Assembly: GCF_042445055.1 (NCBI RefSeq)
Contig: NZ_CP170339.1
Span: 1,612,001 to 1,676,000 of the forward strand
Reading direction: 5' to 3'
DNA from: Falsihalocynthiibacter sp042445055
GTDB lineage: Bacteria > Pseudomonadota > Alphaproteobacteria > Rhodobacterales > Rhodobacteraceae
Length of the DNA stretch: 64,000 nucleotides
Part shown: positions 33,947 through 42,516 of the stretch, in pieces
How the letters are laid out: each line of letters begins with the position of its first letter
Numbering within the stretch: position 1 is the first letter of the stretch
The notes under the pieces: model-generated
What the model saw: the letters and a program-made list of their open reading frames with translations, nothing else
Database searches by the model: none
Told to the model about the DNA's origin: nothing
Translations under genes and position numbers: made by a program

Positions 33947-35449
33947 GTGGATCAGGTAAAAGTCAAAGACGGTGTCGAAGAAGAAACCGTAGATGCGGTT
34001 AAGTCACTGGCTGGCAATTATAAGTATGGCTGGAACACCGATATCGAAATGGATTTCGCGCCCAAGGGCGTTAATCCTGATATCGTGCGTTTGATTTCAG
34101 ACAAGAACGACGAGCCAGAGTGGATGACCGAGTGGCGTCTGAGCGCGTTTGAGCGCTGGGAACACCTCGAAGAGCCAACTTGGGCAATGGTAAATTACCC
34201 TGACATCGATTTTCAGGACATCTATTACTATGCGCGCCCAAAAAGCATGGAAGAGAAACCTAAATCTTTGGATGAGGTCGACCCCAAGCTATTGGAAACA
34301 TACAATAAACTCGGCATTCCTTTGAAAGAGCAAGCGATCCTCGCAGGTGTTGAAATGCCTGAAGAAGAGCGCAAAGTTGCCGTTGATGCGGTGTTTGACT
34401 CGGTTTCGCTCGGGACGACCTTCCAGAAGGACCTTGAGAAAGCAGGCGTCATTTTCTGCTCTATCTCCGAAGCCATTCAGAAACACCCTGAGCTTGTTAA
34501 AAAGTACCTCGGGACTGTTGTGCCTGCATCGGACAATTTCTATGCGACGCTCAACAGTGCGGTATTCTCGGATGGTTCGTTTGTTTACGTTCCACCAGGG
34601 GTGCGCTGTCCGATGGAGCTGTCCACATACTTCCGTATCAATGCGGAAAATACAGGGCAGTTCGAGCGGACGTTGATTATTGCCGATAAGGGTTCTTATG
34701 TGAGCTACCTCGAGGGCTGTACCGCGCCTAAGCGCGATACTGCGCAGCTTCACGCCGCTGTGGTTGAGATTATCGTCGAAGAAGACGCCGAAGTTAAATA
34801 CTCAACCGTTCAGAACTGGTACCCTGGTGATGAGAACGGCAAGGGCGGTATCTATAACTTCGTGACCAAACGTGCAGATTGTCGCGGCGATCGCTCCAAG
34901 ATCATGTGGACACAGGTTGAGACTGGTTCTGCGGTTACGTGGAAATACCCATCCTGTATCTTGCGCGGCAACGAAAGTCAGGGCGAGTTTTACTCTATCG
35001 CAATTGCCAACAACTACCAGCAAGCCGATACTGGCACCAAGATGGTGCACCTCGGGCGTGACACGAAATCGCGGATCGTTTCCAAGGGTATCTCAGCAGG
35101 TAAGGCGCAAAACACCTATCGCGGGCTTGTTTCGATGCACCCCAAAGCCAAAAACAGCCGTAACTTTACCCAATGCGACAGTTTGTTGATTGGCGATAAG
35201 TGCGGTGCGCACACAGTGCCGTATATCGAGGTCAAGAATAACTCGAGCCGCGTTGAGCACGAGGCCACAACAAGCAAAGTGGATGACGACCAGCTGTTCT
35301 ATTGTCGTCAGCGTGGCATCGGCGAAGAAGATGCAGTTGCGCTTGTGGTGAATGGCTTCTGTAAAGACGTCCTTCAGGCGCTACCGATGGAATTTGCGAT
35401 GGAGGCACAAGCCTTGGTTGCAATTTCGCTAGAAGGATCCGTTGGATGA
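33947..35449 (+). CDS. sufB: Fe-S cluster assembly scaffold SufB
   Basis: A 500-residue SufB, the scaffold subunit of the SufBC2D complex on which new clusters form. The conserved core with FVYVPPGVRCPMELSTYFR, GSYVSYLEGCTAP, NTYRGLV and the C-terminal region with FYCRQRGIGEEDA are intact. A GTG start at 33947 is taken because AGGGGG ends 6 nt upstream and the next in-frame ATG is deep inside conserved sequence. Its TGA overlaps the ATG of the next gene (ATGA). Confidence 0.96.
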   Translation: MDQVKVKDGVEEETVDAVKSLAGNYKYGWNTDIEMDFAPKGVNPDIVRLISDKNDEPEWMTEWRLSAFERWEHLEEPTWAMVNYPDIDFQDIYYYARPKSMEEKPKSLDEVDPKLLETYNKLGIPLKEQAILAGVEMPEEERKVAVDAVFDSVSLGTTFQKDLEKAGVIFCSISEAIQKHPELVKKYLGTVVPASDNFYATLNSAVFSDGSFVYVPPGVRCPMELSTYFRINAENTGQFERTLIIADKGSYVSYLEGCTAPKRDTAQLHAAVVEIIVEEDAEVKYSTVQNWYPGDENGKGGIYNFVTKRADCRGDRSKIMWTQVETGSAVTWKYPSCILRGNESQGEFYSIAIANNYQQADTGTKMVHLGRDTKSRIVSKGISAGKAQNTYRGLVSMHPKAKNSRNFTQCDSLLIGDKCGAHTVPYIEVKNNSSRVEHEATTSKVDDDQLFYCRQRGIGEEDAVALVVNGFCKDVLQALPMEFAMEAQALVAISLEGSVG

Positions 35450-35745
35450 GCTTGGGCACCAAGAAGTCGCTGTTCGTCGGCCATAGCGGGCGCATGGACG
35501 CCAAGTCGCGCAAACTTACGTTGGTGTTCCTTGGTCAGTTCTTTGTGTTTTTGGCGGCGATGTTCCACGACGAATTCGCTTACTACCTTGTCGAAACGGG
35601 ACGGGTCGCGGCGGAAAATTCGCACGTGGTCGAGATTGTTGTCGGAATGGTGCTTTTCGTTGTGTGGATCATTGTCACCGCGCGCATGGCCAGCCTTTTG
35701 AACTCAGTTAAATCCCCAACATCATATGGCGACGAAGCGCAATAA
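35446..35745 (+). CDS. Small two-helix membrane protein in the suf operon
   Basis: A 99-residue protein of unknown function. Two membrane helices are visible, at about residues 24-40 (LTLVFLGQFFVFLAAMF) and 62-80 (VVEIVVGMVLFVVWIIVT), with a short acidic loop containing HDEFAYYLVETGR. It is translationally coupled to sufB by a 4-bp overlap and sits 36 bp before sufC. The location suggests a role tied to Fe-S assembly at the membrane, but nothing in the sequence shows it. Homologues in other roseobacter suf loci would test this. Confidence 0.8.
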   Translation: MSLGTKKSLFVGHSGRMDAKSRKLTLVFLGQFFVFLAAMFHDEFAYYLVETGRVAAENSHVVEIVVGMVLFVVWIIVTARMASLLNSVKSPTSYGDEAQ

Positions 35746-35781
35746 TCTGTGCCCGCCTTTCCAAAAGAGAACGAGAATAAA

Positions 35782-36537
35782 ATGTTAGAAATCAAAAATC
35801 TACACGTTAAACTTGAAGAAGAAGACAAAGCAATCCTAAAGGGCGTTAACCTAACCGTCGGCAAGGGTGAAGTGCACGCGATCATGGGGCCAAACGGTTC
35901 GGGAAAATCGACCACATCTTATGTTCTTTCAGGTCGTGACGGCTATGAAGTGACCGAAGGTTCAATCGAGCTTGACGGCGTTGATATGCTGGACCTTGAC
36001 CCAGAAGAGCGCGCCGCGGCGGGCATCTTCCTTGCGTTCCAATATCCGGTTGAAATCCCTGGCGTAGGGAACATGACCTTCCTGCGTACGGCGGTGAACT
36101 CGCAACGCAAAGCGCGTGGCGAAGAGGAACTGTCGGCAGGTGAATTCCTCAAGGAAATCCGCAAGATCGCCAAGGATCTGAAGATCGACGCGGATATGCT
36201 TAAGCGCCCCGTGAACGTTGGATTTTCGGGCGGCGAGAAGAAGCGTAACGAGATTTTGCAAATGGCAATGCTTGCGCCAAAGCTTTGTGTGCTGGACGAA
36301 ACAGACTCTGGCCTCGATGTGGATGCTATGAGACTGGTTTCTGAGGGTGTGAACGCATTGCGTAGCAGCGAGCGTAGTTTCCTTGTTATCACGCACTATC
36401 AGCGTCTTCTGGACCACATCAAACCTGACGTAGTGCACATCATGTATGACGGTCGCATTATCAAATCTGGTGGACCAGAACTGGCGCTAGAAGTTGAAAA
36501 CAACGGCTACGCTGATCTTCTTGCGGAGGTTGAATAA
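35782..36537 (+). CDS. sufC: Fe-S cluster assembly ATPase SufC
   Basis: A 251-residue ABC-type ATPase, the cytoplasmic motor of SufBC2D. It shows Walker A GPNGSGKSTTSYVLSG, SufC-specific FLAFQYPVEIPGVGN, signature FSGGEKKRNE, Walker B LCVLDETDSGLD and switch His in VITHYQRLL. The ATG at 35782 gives the conserved MLEIKNLHV start; an in-frame start eleven codons earlier is not supported. The stop overlaps the sufD start (TAATG). Confidence 0.97.
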   Translation: MLEIKNLHVKLEEEDKAILKGVNLTVGKGEVHAIMGPNGSGKSTTSYVLSGRDGYEVTEGSIELDGVDMLDLDPEERAAAGIFLAFQYPVEIPGVGNMTFLRTAVNSQRKARGEEELSAGEFLKEIRKIAKDLKIDADMLKRPVNVGFSGGEKKRNEILQMAMLAPKLCVLDETDSGLDVDAMRLVSEGVNALRSSERSFLVITHYQRLLDHIKPDVVHIMYDGRIIKSGGPELALEVENNGYADLLAEVE

Positions 36538-37808
36538 TGGCATTGGCCGCGAAAGCAGATAACACATTAGAAGAGCGCCTCGCCGCGACTCCGGCTCTCG
36601 GGAACGGGTTTAGCCGCACCGCACGTGAGCAGGCCGTTGCGCGCGTTCGCGCGATGGGGCTTCCCACTCGGCGGGATGAATACTGGAAGTACACGCGCCC
36701 CGATGCGGTCGTTGCTTCCGAACCGGTGCCTGCAGGGGAATTGAACCGTGACAGCAGCCCGTTTGAAGCACTAAAACCGCTCAAGATCGTATTCAAGGAC
36801 GGTGTTTTCGACGCAGAAGCCAGCGACGCACTGGAAGGTGAGAACCTGACCATTGATCTGCTCTCTGCTGCGGCGGACATTCATTGGGCAGAAGGGCTTT
36901 ACGGCACTCTCGAAACCGTAGGGCAAACACCCGTCGCACGTCCGTTGGCCGCACTGAACACGGCGACTGCAAGCGAAGGTGTGCTTATTCGCGTCACCGG
37001 CGAGGCGACACGTCCGATTCAGCTCACATATGTAGCGGGCCAAGCCGACGTTGCGCTGCACCATGTCATTAAGCTTGAGGAGGGCGCGAGCCTGACCCTT
37101 CTTGAAGAAGGCACAACTGGCGTTCGCAGCAATATCGTCACCGAGGTCGACGTCGCGAAAACCGCGAGCTTTGATCATGTCCGCACGCAAGGGCGCGATA
37201 ATGAGCGCACAGTTCTGACCCATATGTTCACACGTCTTGCCGAAGAAGCGAGCTTCAAGAGCTTCACTCTTTCCGCAAACGGTACTTTCACACGCAACGA
37301 GTGCATCATCGAAATTCTCGGAGATGAAGTTTCGGCGCATGTTGGTGGCGCAGCAATTGGCGATGGCAAGGACTTCCATCACGATGACACCGTATTCATC
37401 ACGCATGACGCGGTGAATTGTGAGAGCCGTCAGGTGTTTAAGAAGGTCTTGCGCAATGGTGCGACCGGCGTTTTCCAAGGTAAAATCCTCGTTAAGGAAG
37501 ACGCGCAGAAGACCGATGGGTATCAAATCAGCCAGTCACTTCTTCTGGATGAAGACGCGCAATTCTATGCCAAGCCCGAGCTTGAAATCTATGCGGATGA
37601 CGTTGCTTGTTCGCACGGCTCGACGACAGGGGCGATTGATGACGAAGCTTTGTTCTATCTGCGTTCGCGCGGCATTCCGGAACGTGATGCGCAAGAGTTG
37701 CTCGTTCTTGCGTTCCTCGCCGAAGCTCTTGATGAAATCGCGGCGGATGACGTTCGCGAGGCCGTTCAGGAACAGCTAGAGCGCTGGTTGCGCAATCTGA
37801 AGGGCTGA
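36537..37808 (+). CDS. sufD: Fe-S cluster assembly protein SufD
   Basis: A 423-residue SufD, the SufB-like partner in the SufBC2D scaffold. The N-terminal GLPTRRDEYWKYTRPD (usual G-x-P-x-R-x-x-E-x-W-K-Y motif) and the C-terminal beta-helix region EIYADDVACSHGSTTGAIDDEALFYLRSRGI are clear. It is coupled to sufC and is followed after 1 nt by the first YIP1-like membrane gene. Confidence 0.95.
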   Translation: MALAAKADNTLEERLAATPALGNGFSRTAREQAVARVRAMGLPTRRDEYWKYTRPDAVVASEPVPAGELNRDSSPFEALKPLKIVFKDGVFDAEASDALEGENLTIDLLSAAADIHWAEGLYGTLETVGQTPVARPLAALNTATASEGVLIRVTGEATRPIQLTYVAGQADVALHHVIKLEEGASLTLLEEGTTGVRSNIVTEVDVAKTASFDHVRTQGRDNERTVLTHMFTRLAEEASFKSFTLSANGTFTRNECIIEILGDEVSAHVGGAAIGDGKDFHHDDTVFITHDAVNCESRQVFKKVLRNGATGVFQGKILVKEDAQKTDGYQISQSLLLDEDAQFYAKPELEIYADDVACSHGSTTGAIDDEALFYLRSRGIPERDAQELLVLAFLAEALDEIAADDVREAVQEQLERWLRNLKG

Positions 37809-37809
37809 T

Positions 37810-38310
37810 ATGTCGCTCACGCGGGATATGCTCCAGAGCTATGGGGCGCCAAGCAAGCCCTTCGCGCGGCAATTGCGCGAAGGTGTGGGCGAGGCTCGTT
37901 TGCTCGCGTATCTGATGATCTCGATGGTCGTGATTTTTATCGCGCAACTGCCGAGATTGTCTCGCGAAGCGGTGCTTGATCCCTCGATTGAACTTGATGC
38001 AAGGGTGGGTGCGGCCATCATGGGATGGCTGTTCCTTATGCCCTTGGCGCTTTATGCCCTTAGCTTTGTTCTCTTTATCTTTCAGAAGCTTATCGGTATG
38101 AAGGCGCATGCATTCACCACTCGTATGGCGCTTTTCTGGAGTTTTCTGGTCTCGACGCCTTTGTGGCTATTGCAGGGGCTGGTCGCTGGAATTATCGGGG
38201 TTGGACCACAACTTACAGTGGTAAACATCATTCTGGCGATTGTGCTGATTGGAATGCTGGTCGTTTGTCTACGGGCGGCGGCAGCTTACTTGGGAGCACT
38301 TGAAACGTGA
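37810..38310 (+). CDS. YIP1-like membrane protein 1
   Basis: A 166-residue membrane protein with four hydrophobic stretches (about residues 32-48, 70-93, 110-128 and 136-153). The architecture fits the bacterial YIP1-domain group. It begins 1 nt after sufD and overlaps the next gene by 4 bp, so it belongs to the operon. Function is unknown; a membrane role linked to Fe-S metabolism is speculative. Confidence 0.75.
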   Translation: MSLTRDMLQSYGAPSKPFARQLREGVGEARLLAYLMISMVVIFIAQLPRLSREAVLDPSIELDARVGAAIMGWLFLMPLALYALSFVLFIFQKLIGMKAHAFTTRMALFWSFLVSTPLWLLQGLVAGIIGVGPQLTVVNIILAIVLIGMLVVCLRAAAAYLGALET

Positions 38311-38876
38311 CGCCTGCGGAAACGAAACAACTGATCGGCCTTTTGGCAACCAAACCGCGTGTCGGGATGCGCCGAGCGCTGGATATGCAAATCCGCGGGG
38401 CAGCACTTGCGCAGCTTGGTGCGCTTGTCGTCGTTGTGACGGGGATCGTTGGCTATATCTCTAATTCAATGATGCCTGTTGCCGAAGAAGCCGTTGCTCC
38501 GAGTCCCTTGGGCTATGTCGTTGTTGCGGCATCGAATATCGTAATTTCGTCCTTCGTGTTCTTTTGGGCTGGTCGCGCCATAAAGGGAGAGGGCGACTTA
38601 CAGGATGTCGCGCTTGCTCTGATCCTTCACCAAGCGTTTATGGTTCTGTTCCCGCTCTGGCTGTCGATTGTGGTGCTTACGGTCCCGTCGATTATCGGTA
38701 TCGCGATGATTGCGGGGTTCGTTTACCTTATGTACCTCATGGTCGGCTTTATCGCTGAGGCGCACAAATTCCCGAGCACGTGGACCGCGCTGTTGCTCAT
38801 TGTCGGCGTCTTGTTCCTGCTTGCGTTTGCGCTTCTATTCTTTGTGTCTCTCTTGGGTATTGCCCCTCCAGCGTAA
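38307..38876 (+). CDS. YIP1-like membrane protein 2
   Basis: A 189-residue membrane protein that starts at a GTG overlapping the previous gene (GTGA). The N-terminal soluble stretch (about 30 residues) is followed by about five hydrophobic segments, ending in LLLIVGVLFLLAFALLFFVSLLG. It resembles the preceding protein in size and layout, so the two may form a heteromeric pair. It ends 14 bp before sufS. Function is unknown. Confidence 0.75.
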   Translation: MTPAETKQLIGLLATKPRVGMRRALDMQIRGAALAQLGALVVVVTGIVGYISNSMMPVAEEAVAPSPLGYVVVAASNIVISSFVFFWAGRAIKGEGDLQDVALALILHQAFMVLFPLWLSIVVLTVPSIIGIAMIAGFVYLMYLMVGFIAEAHKFPSTWTALLLIVGVLFLLAFALLFFVSLLGIAPPA

Positions 38877-38890
38877 GGCTTGGATCTGTC

Positions 38891-40111
38891 ATGTATGATA
38901 TTGAAAAAATCCGTTCTGATTTCCCGATTTTATCTCGGACCGTTAACGGAAAGCCGCTTGTGTATCTGGACAACGGCGCTTCTGCGCAAAAACCGCAGAT
39001 CGTTATTGATACAATGACGCGCGCGTATTCTCATGAATATTCTAATGTTCACCGTGGGTTACACTACCTTTCTAATCTGGCGACCGAGAACTACGAGGCC
39101 GTTCGCGGCAAGATTGCGCGCTTCCTGAATGCCGCATCAGAGGATGAGATCGTCCTCAATTCAGGTACCACCGAGGCAATCAACATGATCTCATACGCTT
39201 GGGCCGCACCACGCATGCAGGCCGGAGATGAGATCATCCTTTCGATCATGGAGCACCATGCGAATATCGTGCCGTGGCATTTCCTGCGTGAGCGTCTTGG
39301 TGTGAAAATCATTTGGGTCGAAACAGATGTGAATGGTGATCTTGATCCGCAAGCGGTTCTTGATGCGATAACCCCGCGCACCAAACTGATCGCGATCACG
39401 CATATGTCGAATGTTTTGGGAACCTTGGTCGATGTAAAGTCGATCACCAAGGGCGCTCACGACAAGGGCGTTCCCGTATTGGTCGACGGCTCGCAAGGTG
39501 CCGTTCATGGGCGTGTAGATGTGCAAGATATCGGCTGCGATTTTTATGCGATCACCGGTCACAAGCTGTACGGTCCATCTGGTTCAGGCGCGATCTATAT
39601 CCGCCCCGAACGCATGGCAGAAATGCGCCCGTTCCTTGGTGGAGGAGACATGATCCGTGAAGTTTCGCGTGATGCCGTGACGTATAATGACCCGCCGATG
39701 AAGTTCGAAGCGGGGACCCCTGCGATTGTCCCGATCATAGGTCTTGGTGCCGCATTGGATTACCTCATGGAGATCGGCATGGATAATATCGCCGCCCATG
39801 AAGCCAAGATTCGCGACTATGCTAACCAAAAATTCGCGGGCCTTAACTGGCTGTCCATACAAGGGAATTCCGCCAACAAGGGCGCAATTTTCTCATTGAC
39901 CATGCAAGGCGCGGCGCACGCCCATGATGTTTCGACAGTCTTGGACAAGAAGGGCGTCGCGGTACGAGCCGGACACCATTGCGCTCAGCCTCTCATGGCA
40001 CATCTGGGTGTAACAGCCACGGCACGTGCCAGTTTCGGGATGTATAACAAGGTCGAAGAAGTCGACGCGCTGGTTGACGCACTAGAGCTTTGCCACGAGT
40101 TGTTGGGCTAG
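38891..40111 (+). CDS. sufS: Cysteine desulfurase SufS
   Basis: A 406-residue group II desulfurase that supplies sulfur to the SufBCD scaffold, usually with SufE or SufU. The opening DIEKIRSDFPILSRTVNGKPLVYLDNGASAQKP, the PLP lysine in AITGHKLYGPSG and the catalytic cysteine in VRAGHHCAQPLM are standard; the short Cys loop separates it from the IscS-like enzyme earlier in the operon. The ATG at 38891 is chosen over an in-frame start within the YIP1-like gene. No sufE or sufU is seen nearby. It is the last suf gene before tRNA-Arg. Confidence 0.96.
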   Translation: MYDIEKIRSDFPILSRTVNGKPLVYLDNGASAQKPQIVIDTMTRAYSHEYSNVHRGLHYLSNLATENYEAVRGKIARFLNAASEDEIVLNSGTTEAINMISYAWAAPRMQAGDEIILSIMEHHANIVPWHFLRERLGVKIIWVETDVNGDLDPQAVLDAITPRTKLIAITHMSNVLGTLVDVKSITKGAHDKGVPVLVDGSQGAVHGRVDVQDIGCDFYAITGHKLYGPSGSGAIYIRPERMAEMRPFLGGGDMIREVSRDAVTYNDPPMKFEAGTPAIVPIIGLGAALDYLMEIGMDNIAAHEAKIRDYANQKFAGLNWLSIQGNSANKGAIFSLTMQGAAHAHDVSTVLDKKGVAVRAGHHCAQPLMAHLGVTATARASFGMYNKVEEVDALVDALELCHELLG

Positions 40112-40156
40112 GCCTGAGCTTCACTTTAACTCTGCTAGAATTGCTCAGATTTTCAA

Positions 40157-40185
40157 TTGCAGACGTCAGATCAATAGCCTATGTA
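40157..40185 (+). promoter_or_regulatory. Probable promoter of tRNA-Arg
   Basis: TTGCAG (40157-40162) and TATGTA (40180-40185) are 17 bp apart and lie 10 bp before the tRNA 5' end. The match to a housekeeping sigma promoter is fair. Confidence 0.45.
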
Positions 40186-40195
40186 AACCCAAGAC

Positions 40196-40272
<77 letters not shown>

Positions 40273-40324
40273 TATAAAAAGGTTTCTTGCCTTTCTGTAA
40301 TTGCCCAGCATCTGTTACGCGTAG

Positions 40325-40546
40325 TACTTTCGCTACGTTTCGGTCGCGTGTTTGTGCTTTGCCGACCTCGACGCCTATGAATTTCGGGCGGGCTCTATGG
40401 GTCCGAAAGTCACGGCGGCGCGGGATTTTGTATGCGCGACGGGAAATCGTGCGGTGATTTGCGCGCTTGATGATATAGAAAGTGCAGTACGCGGGGAAGC
40501 GAGGACGACAATCTCACTCGAACTTGAAGGAGTCGAATTATGGTAG
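40325..40546 (+). pseudogene. arcC: C-terminal remnant of carbamate kinase
   Basis: An open stretch of about 70 codons whose middle reads FRAGSMGPKVTAARDFV, then ATGNRAVICALDDIE and RGEARTTI. This matches the C-terminal end of carbamate kinase (ArcC), which uses carbamoyl phosphate to make ATP in arginine deiminase catabolism: family members end G-S-M-G-P-K-V-x-A-A, T-G-x-x-A-x-I and G-x-x-G-T-x-I. The N-terminal three quarters are absent, a stop lies at 40322-40324, and no ATP-site sequence is present. It lies directly downstream of tRNA-Arg and overlaps the porin start by 7 bp. It is most likely a decayed gene end, not an expressed protein. Confidence 0.75.
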
Positions 40547-41253
40547 CATTGCTGAATATCAACGCGGGAAATACCGCGCCTACGAAGTTCGCCGGATCGC
40601 TTGTGCTCGGTGGGGTCGCCATGTTTGCTGCCTCTGGCGCGTTTGCTCAAGAGGCTGCATCGCCGTTCCTAAGCTCGCCATTTACCATTTCGGGTGGTGT
40701 GGATTTCACCACGAACTATGTGTCCAAGGGCTTCACCCAGTCTGATAACAAACCCGCAATTCAGCCGTATTTGGAAATTGGCTACGGCTCGCTTTACTTT
40801 GCGCTTTGGGGATCGAACGTCGATTTTGGTGACGAAGATATCGAGGTCGATGTTGAGCTTGGCTGGCTAACGACCCTTGGGAGTGTCGATCTGGCAATTG
40901 GCTTTGCACAGTATTTCTATCGTGATGACGACGCAGATTATGGCGAGGCGTTCATAAGCGCCGAATATGCATTCTCCGAGGATCTGTCGATGAATGCGCA
41001 GTATTGGTATGAGGTCTACGCCTATTCCGATGTCGTTTACGTGGGCGCCGAGTATGGCGGGTTTCATGAAGATGTCGTCGTTTCGGGCGGTGTCGGGACC
41101 GATTTTGGCACGCGCGGCTTTGACCAAGATGCTGTCTACGGAGATCTCGGCGTAACATGGAACTTCGCAGAAAACCTCTCTGTTGACGTGCGGGGAAATT
41201 ACTCTGCGATTGAGGAAGAACGCCTTATCGCGACATTCTCGGTTGCATTCTAG
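40540..41253 (+). CDS. TorF-family putative outer-membrane porin
   Basis: A 237-residue outer-membrane beta-barrel. The signal peptide covers about residues 1-36 (hydrophobic SLVLGGVAMFAASGAFA, cleavage before QEAASP). The mature protein opens with FTISGGVDFTTNYVSKGFTQSDNKPAIQPYLEIGY, a hallmark of the TorF family. Alternating strands rich in aromatic residues end with IATFSVAF, a terminal aromatic typical of barrels. The ribosome site AAGGAG is 7 nt upstream. It is probably a small-solute channel; the substrate is unknown. Confidence 0.88.
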   Translation: MVALLNINAGNTAPTKFAGSLVLGGVAMFAASGAFAQEAASPFLSSPFTISGGVDFTTNYVSKGFTQSDNKPAIQPYLEIGYGSLYFALWGSNVDFGDEDIEVDVELGWLTTLGSVDLAIGFAQYFYRDDDADYGEAFISAEYAFSEDLSMNAQYWYEVYAYSDVVYVGAEYGGFHEDVVVSGGVGTDFGTRGFDQDAVYGDLGVTWNFAENLSVDVRGNYSAIEEERLIATFSVAF

Positions 41254-41339
41254 TTCGGATGAATTTCGTCAGTTTTGGCTAAACGAGTGACGGAACCGAG
41301 CATATGGCGCCGCCATCTCTCTGGATTGCGCATCTAAAC

Positions 41340-41795
41340 CTATGTTTGGAAATTCAGGCTAACACCGTTTAGGCAATGGCGCTTCCCTGTGGGGGGCGGA
41401 CCATCGTCAAAGATATGTCCGAGATGCGAGCCACACCGCCGACAGTGTACTTCGGTGCGTTTCATAAAGAACGAGTTGTCGGGCTTTGTGCGTACTGCAT
41501 TCGGTAGGCTTTTCCAGAAACTGGGCCAGCCAGTACCGCTATCGTATTTCTGTTTTGAACTATAGAGCGCCAATCCGCAGCCCTTACAGTAATAGATGCC
41601 CTCCCGCGTTTCCTTGTCCAGCGGGCTTGAGAATGCTTTTTCGGTTTTCTCGTCACGCATCACGGCGTACTCAACATCCGTCAGCAGGGCGCGCCACTCC
41701 GCATCGGTCCTCGTGACCTCAAACGAACCATCGGCCGCAAGCGCGCGGGTGCTGGCCGTAGCGATCAAACCGGCGAGTAGTGTGCGTCGTTTCAT
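41340..41795 (-). CDS. msrB: Exported methionine sulfoxide reductase B
   Basis: A 151-residue MsrB reducing methionine-R-sulfoxide. An N-terminal twin-arginine-like signal (MKRRTLLAGLIATASTRALA) indicates export, so this is a periplasmic repair enzyme. Zinc-type pairs CKGC and CRRC, the YDSGTGWPSFW motif and the catalytic cysteine in RHCLNGVSLNF are intact. An exported MsrA is often found beside it in relatives, but none is seen here. The 214 bp upstream, towards the GNAT gene, hold nothing recognisable. Confidence 0.92.
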   Translation of the reverse strand: MKRRTLLAGLIATASTRALAADGSFEVTRTDAEWRALLTDVEYAVMRDEKTEKAFSSPLDKETREGIYYCKGCGLALYSSKQKYDSGTGWPSFWKSLPNAVRTKPDNSFFMKRTEVHCRRCGSHLGHIFDDGPPPTGKRHCLNGVSLNFQT

Positions 41796-42009
41796 TGGGA
41801 GCCCTCCTTATGGATAGCTAAAAAATATTGTTACGCGATGCGCTCTTATACTGAATACCATTCGCGGGCGCTCTGTCACCCGCAACTCTGATCATACTTG
41901 CGTTACTGAACGCGTGAGGGCAGGTTAAATTTCCTTGTGGCTGGCCTTGCCCATTACGGGGGCGGGTGATTATTGTGCTCGAATTGATTAATCCAAAGGC
42001 ATGTAAGCT

Positions 42010-42465
42010 ATGCAAGTTCGCCCCACACAATCACAAGACATCGCCGCCTTGGAAGCAGTGCTCGATCAAATCGAGTTGTTCCCCAGTGAAATGCTGCCAG
42101 ACATGATTGCAGGGTTTCTTGCGGGTGGGGACGATATGTGGCTGACGTGTACGCTCGATGAGCGCGTCGTTGGGTTTTGTTATGCGATCCCCGAAGAGAT
42201 GGCGGCAGGTACGTGGAACATGCTTGCAATCGGCGTATTGCCGGAAGAGCAGGGTACGGGATGCGGGACCGCGTTGGTGAAACATCTGGAGGAGACGCTG
42301 CGCCAGCAAAAACAACGCATTATGATTGTCGATACTTCTGGAACAGACGCATTCAGCAAATCGCGTGAGTTTTATTGCAAGAATGGCTATGCTGAAGAAG
42401 CCCGCATAAGAGATTTCTGGGCTGCCGGTGACGACAAGATCACATTTTGGAAGTCACTAAGTTAG
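42010..42465 (+). CDS. GNAT-family N-acetyltransferase
   Basis: A 151-residue acetyltransferase of the GCN5-related fold. The acetyl-CoA loop reads VLPEEQGTGCGTALVKHLEE (Q/R-x-x-G-x-G/A), preceded by the beta strand WNMLAIGV and followed by IMIVDTSGTDAFSKSREFYCKNGYAEEARIRDFW. The substrate is not predictable. It starts at an ATG at 42010 and is 51 bp upstream of the MFS gene in the same direction. Confidence 0.88.
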   Translation: MQVRPTQSQDIAALEAVLDQIELFPSEMLPDMIAGFLAGGDDMWLTCTLDERVVGFCYAIPEEMAAGTWNMLAIGVLPEEQGTGCGTALVKHLEETLRQQKQRIMIVDTSGTDAFSKSREFYCKNGYAEEARIRDFWAAGDDKITFWKSLS

Positions 42466-42516
42466 CGCGTCGCGCCTTCATTTCCCTGCGATGCTATCGA
42501 ATTGGATGTCTAACGG

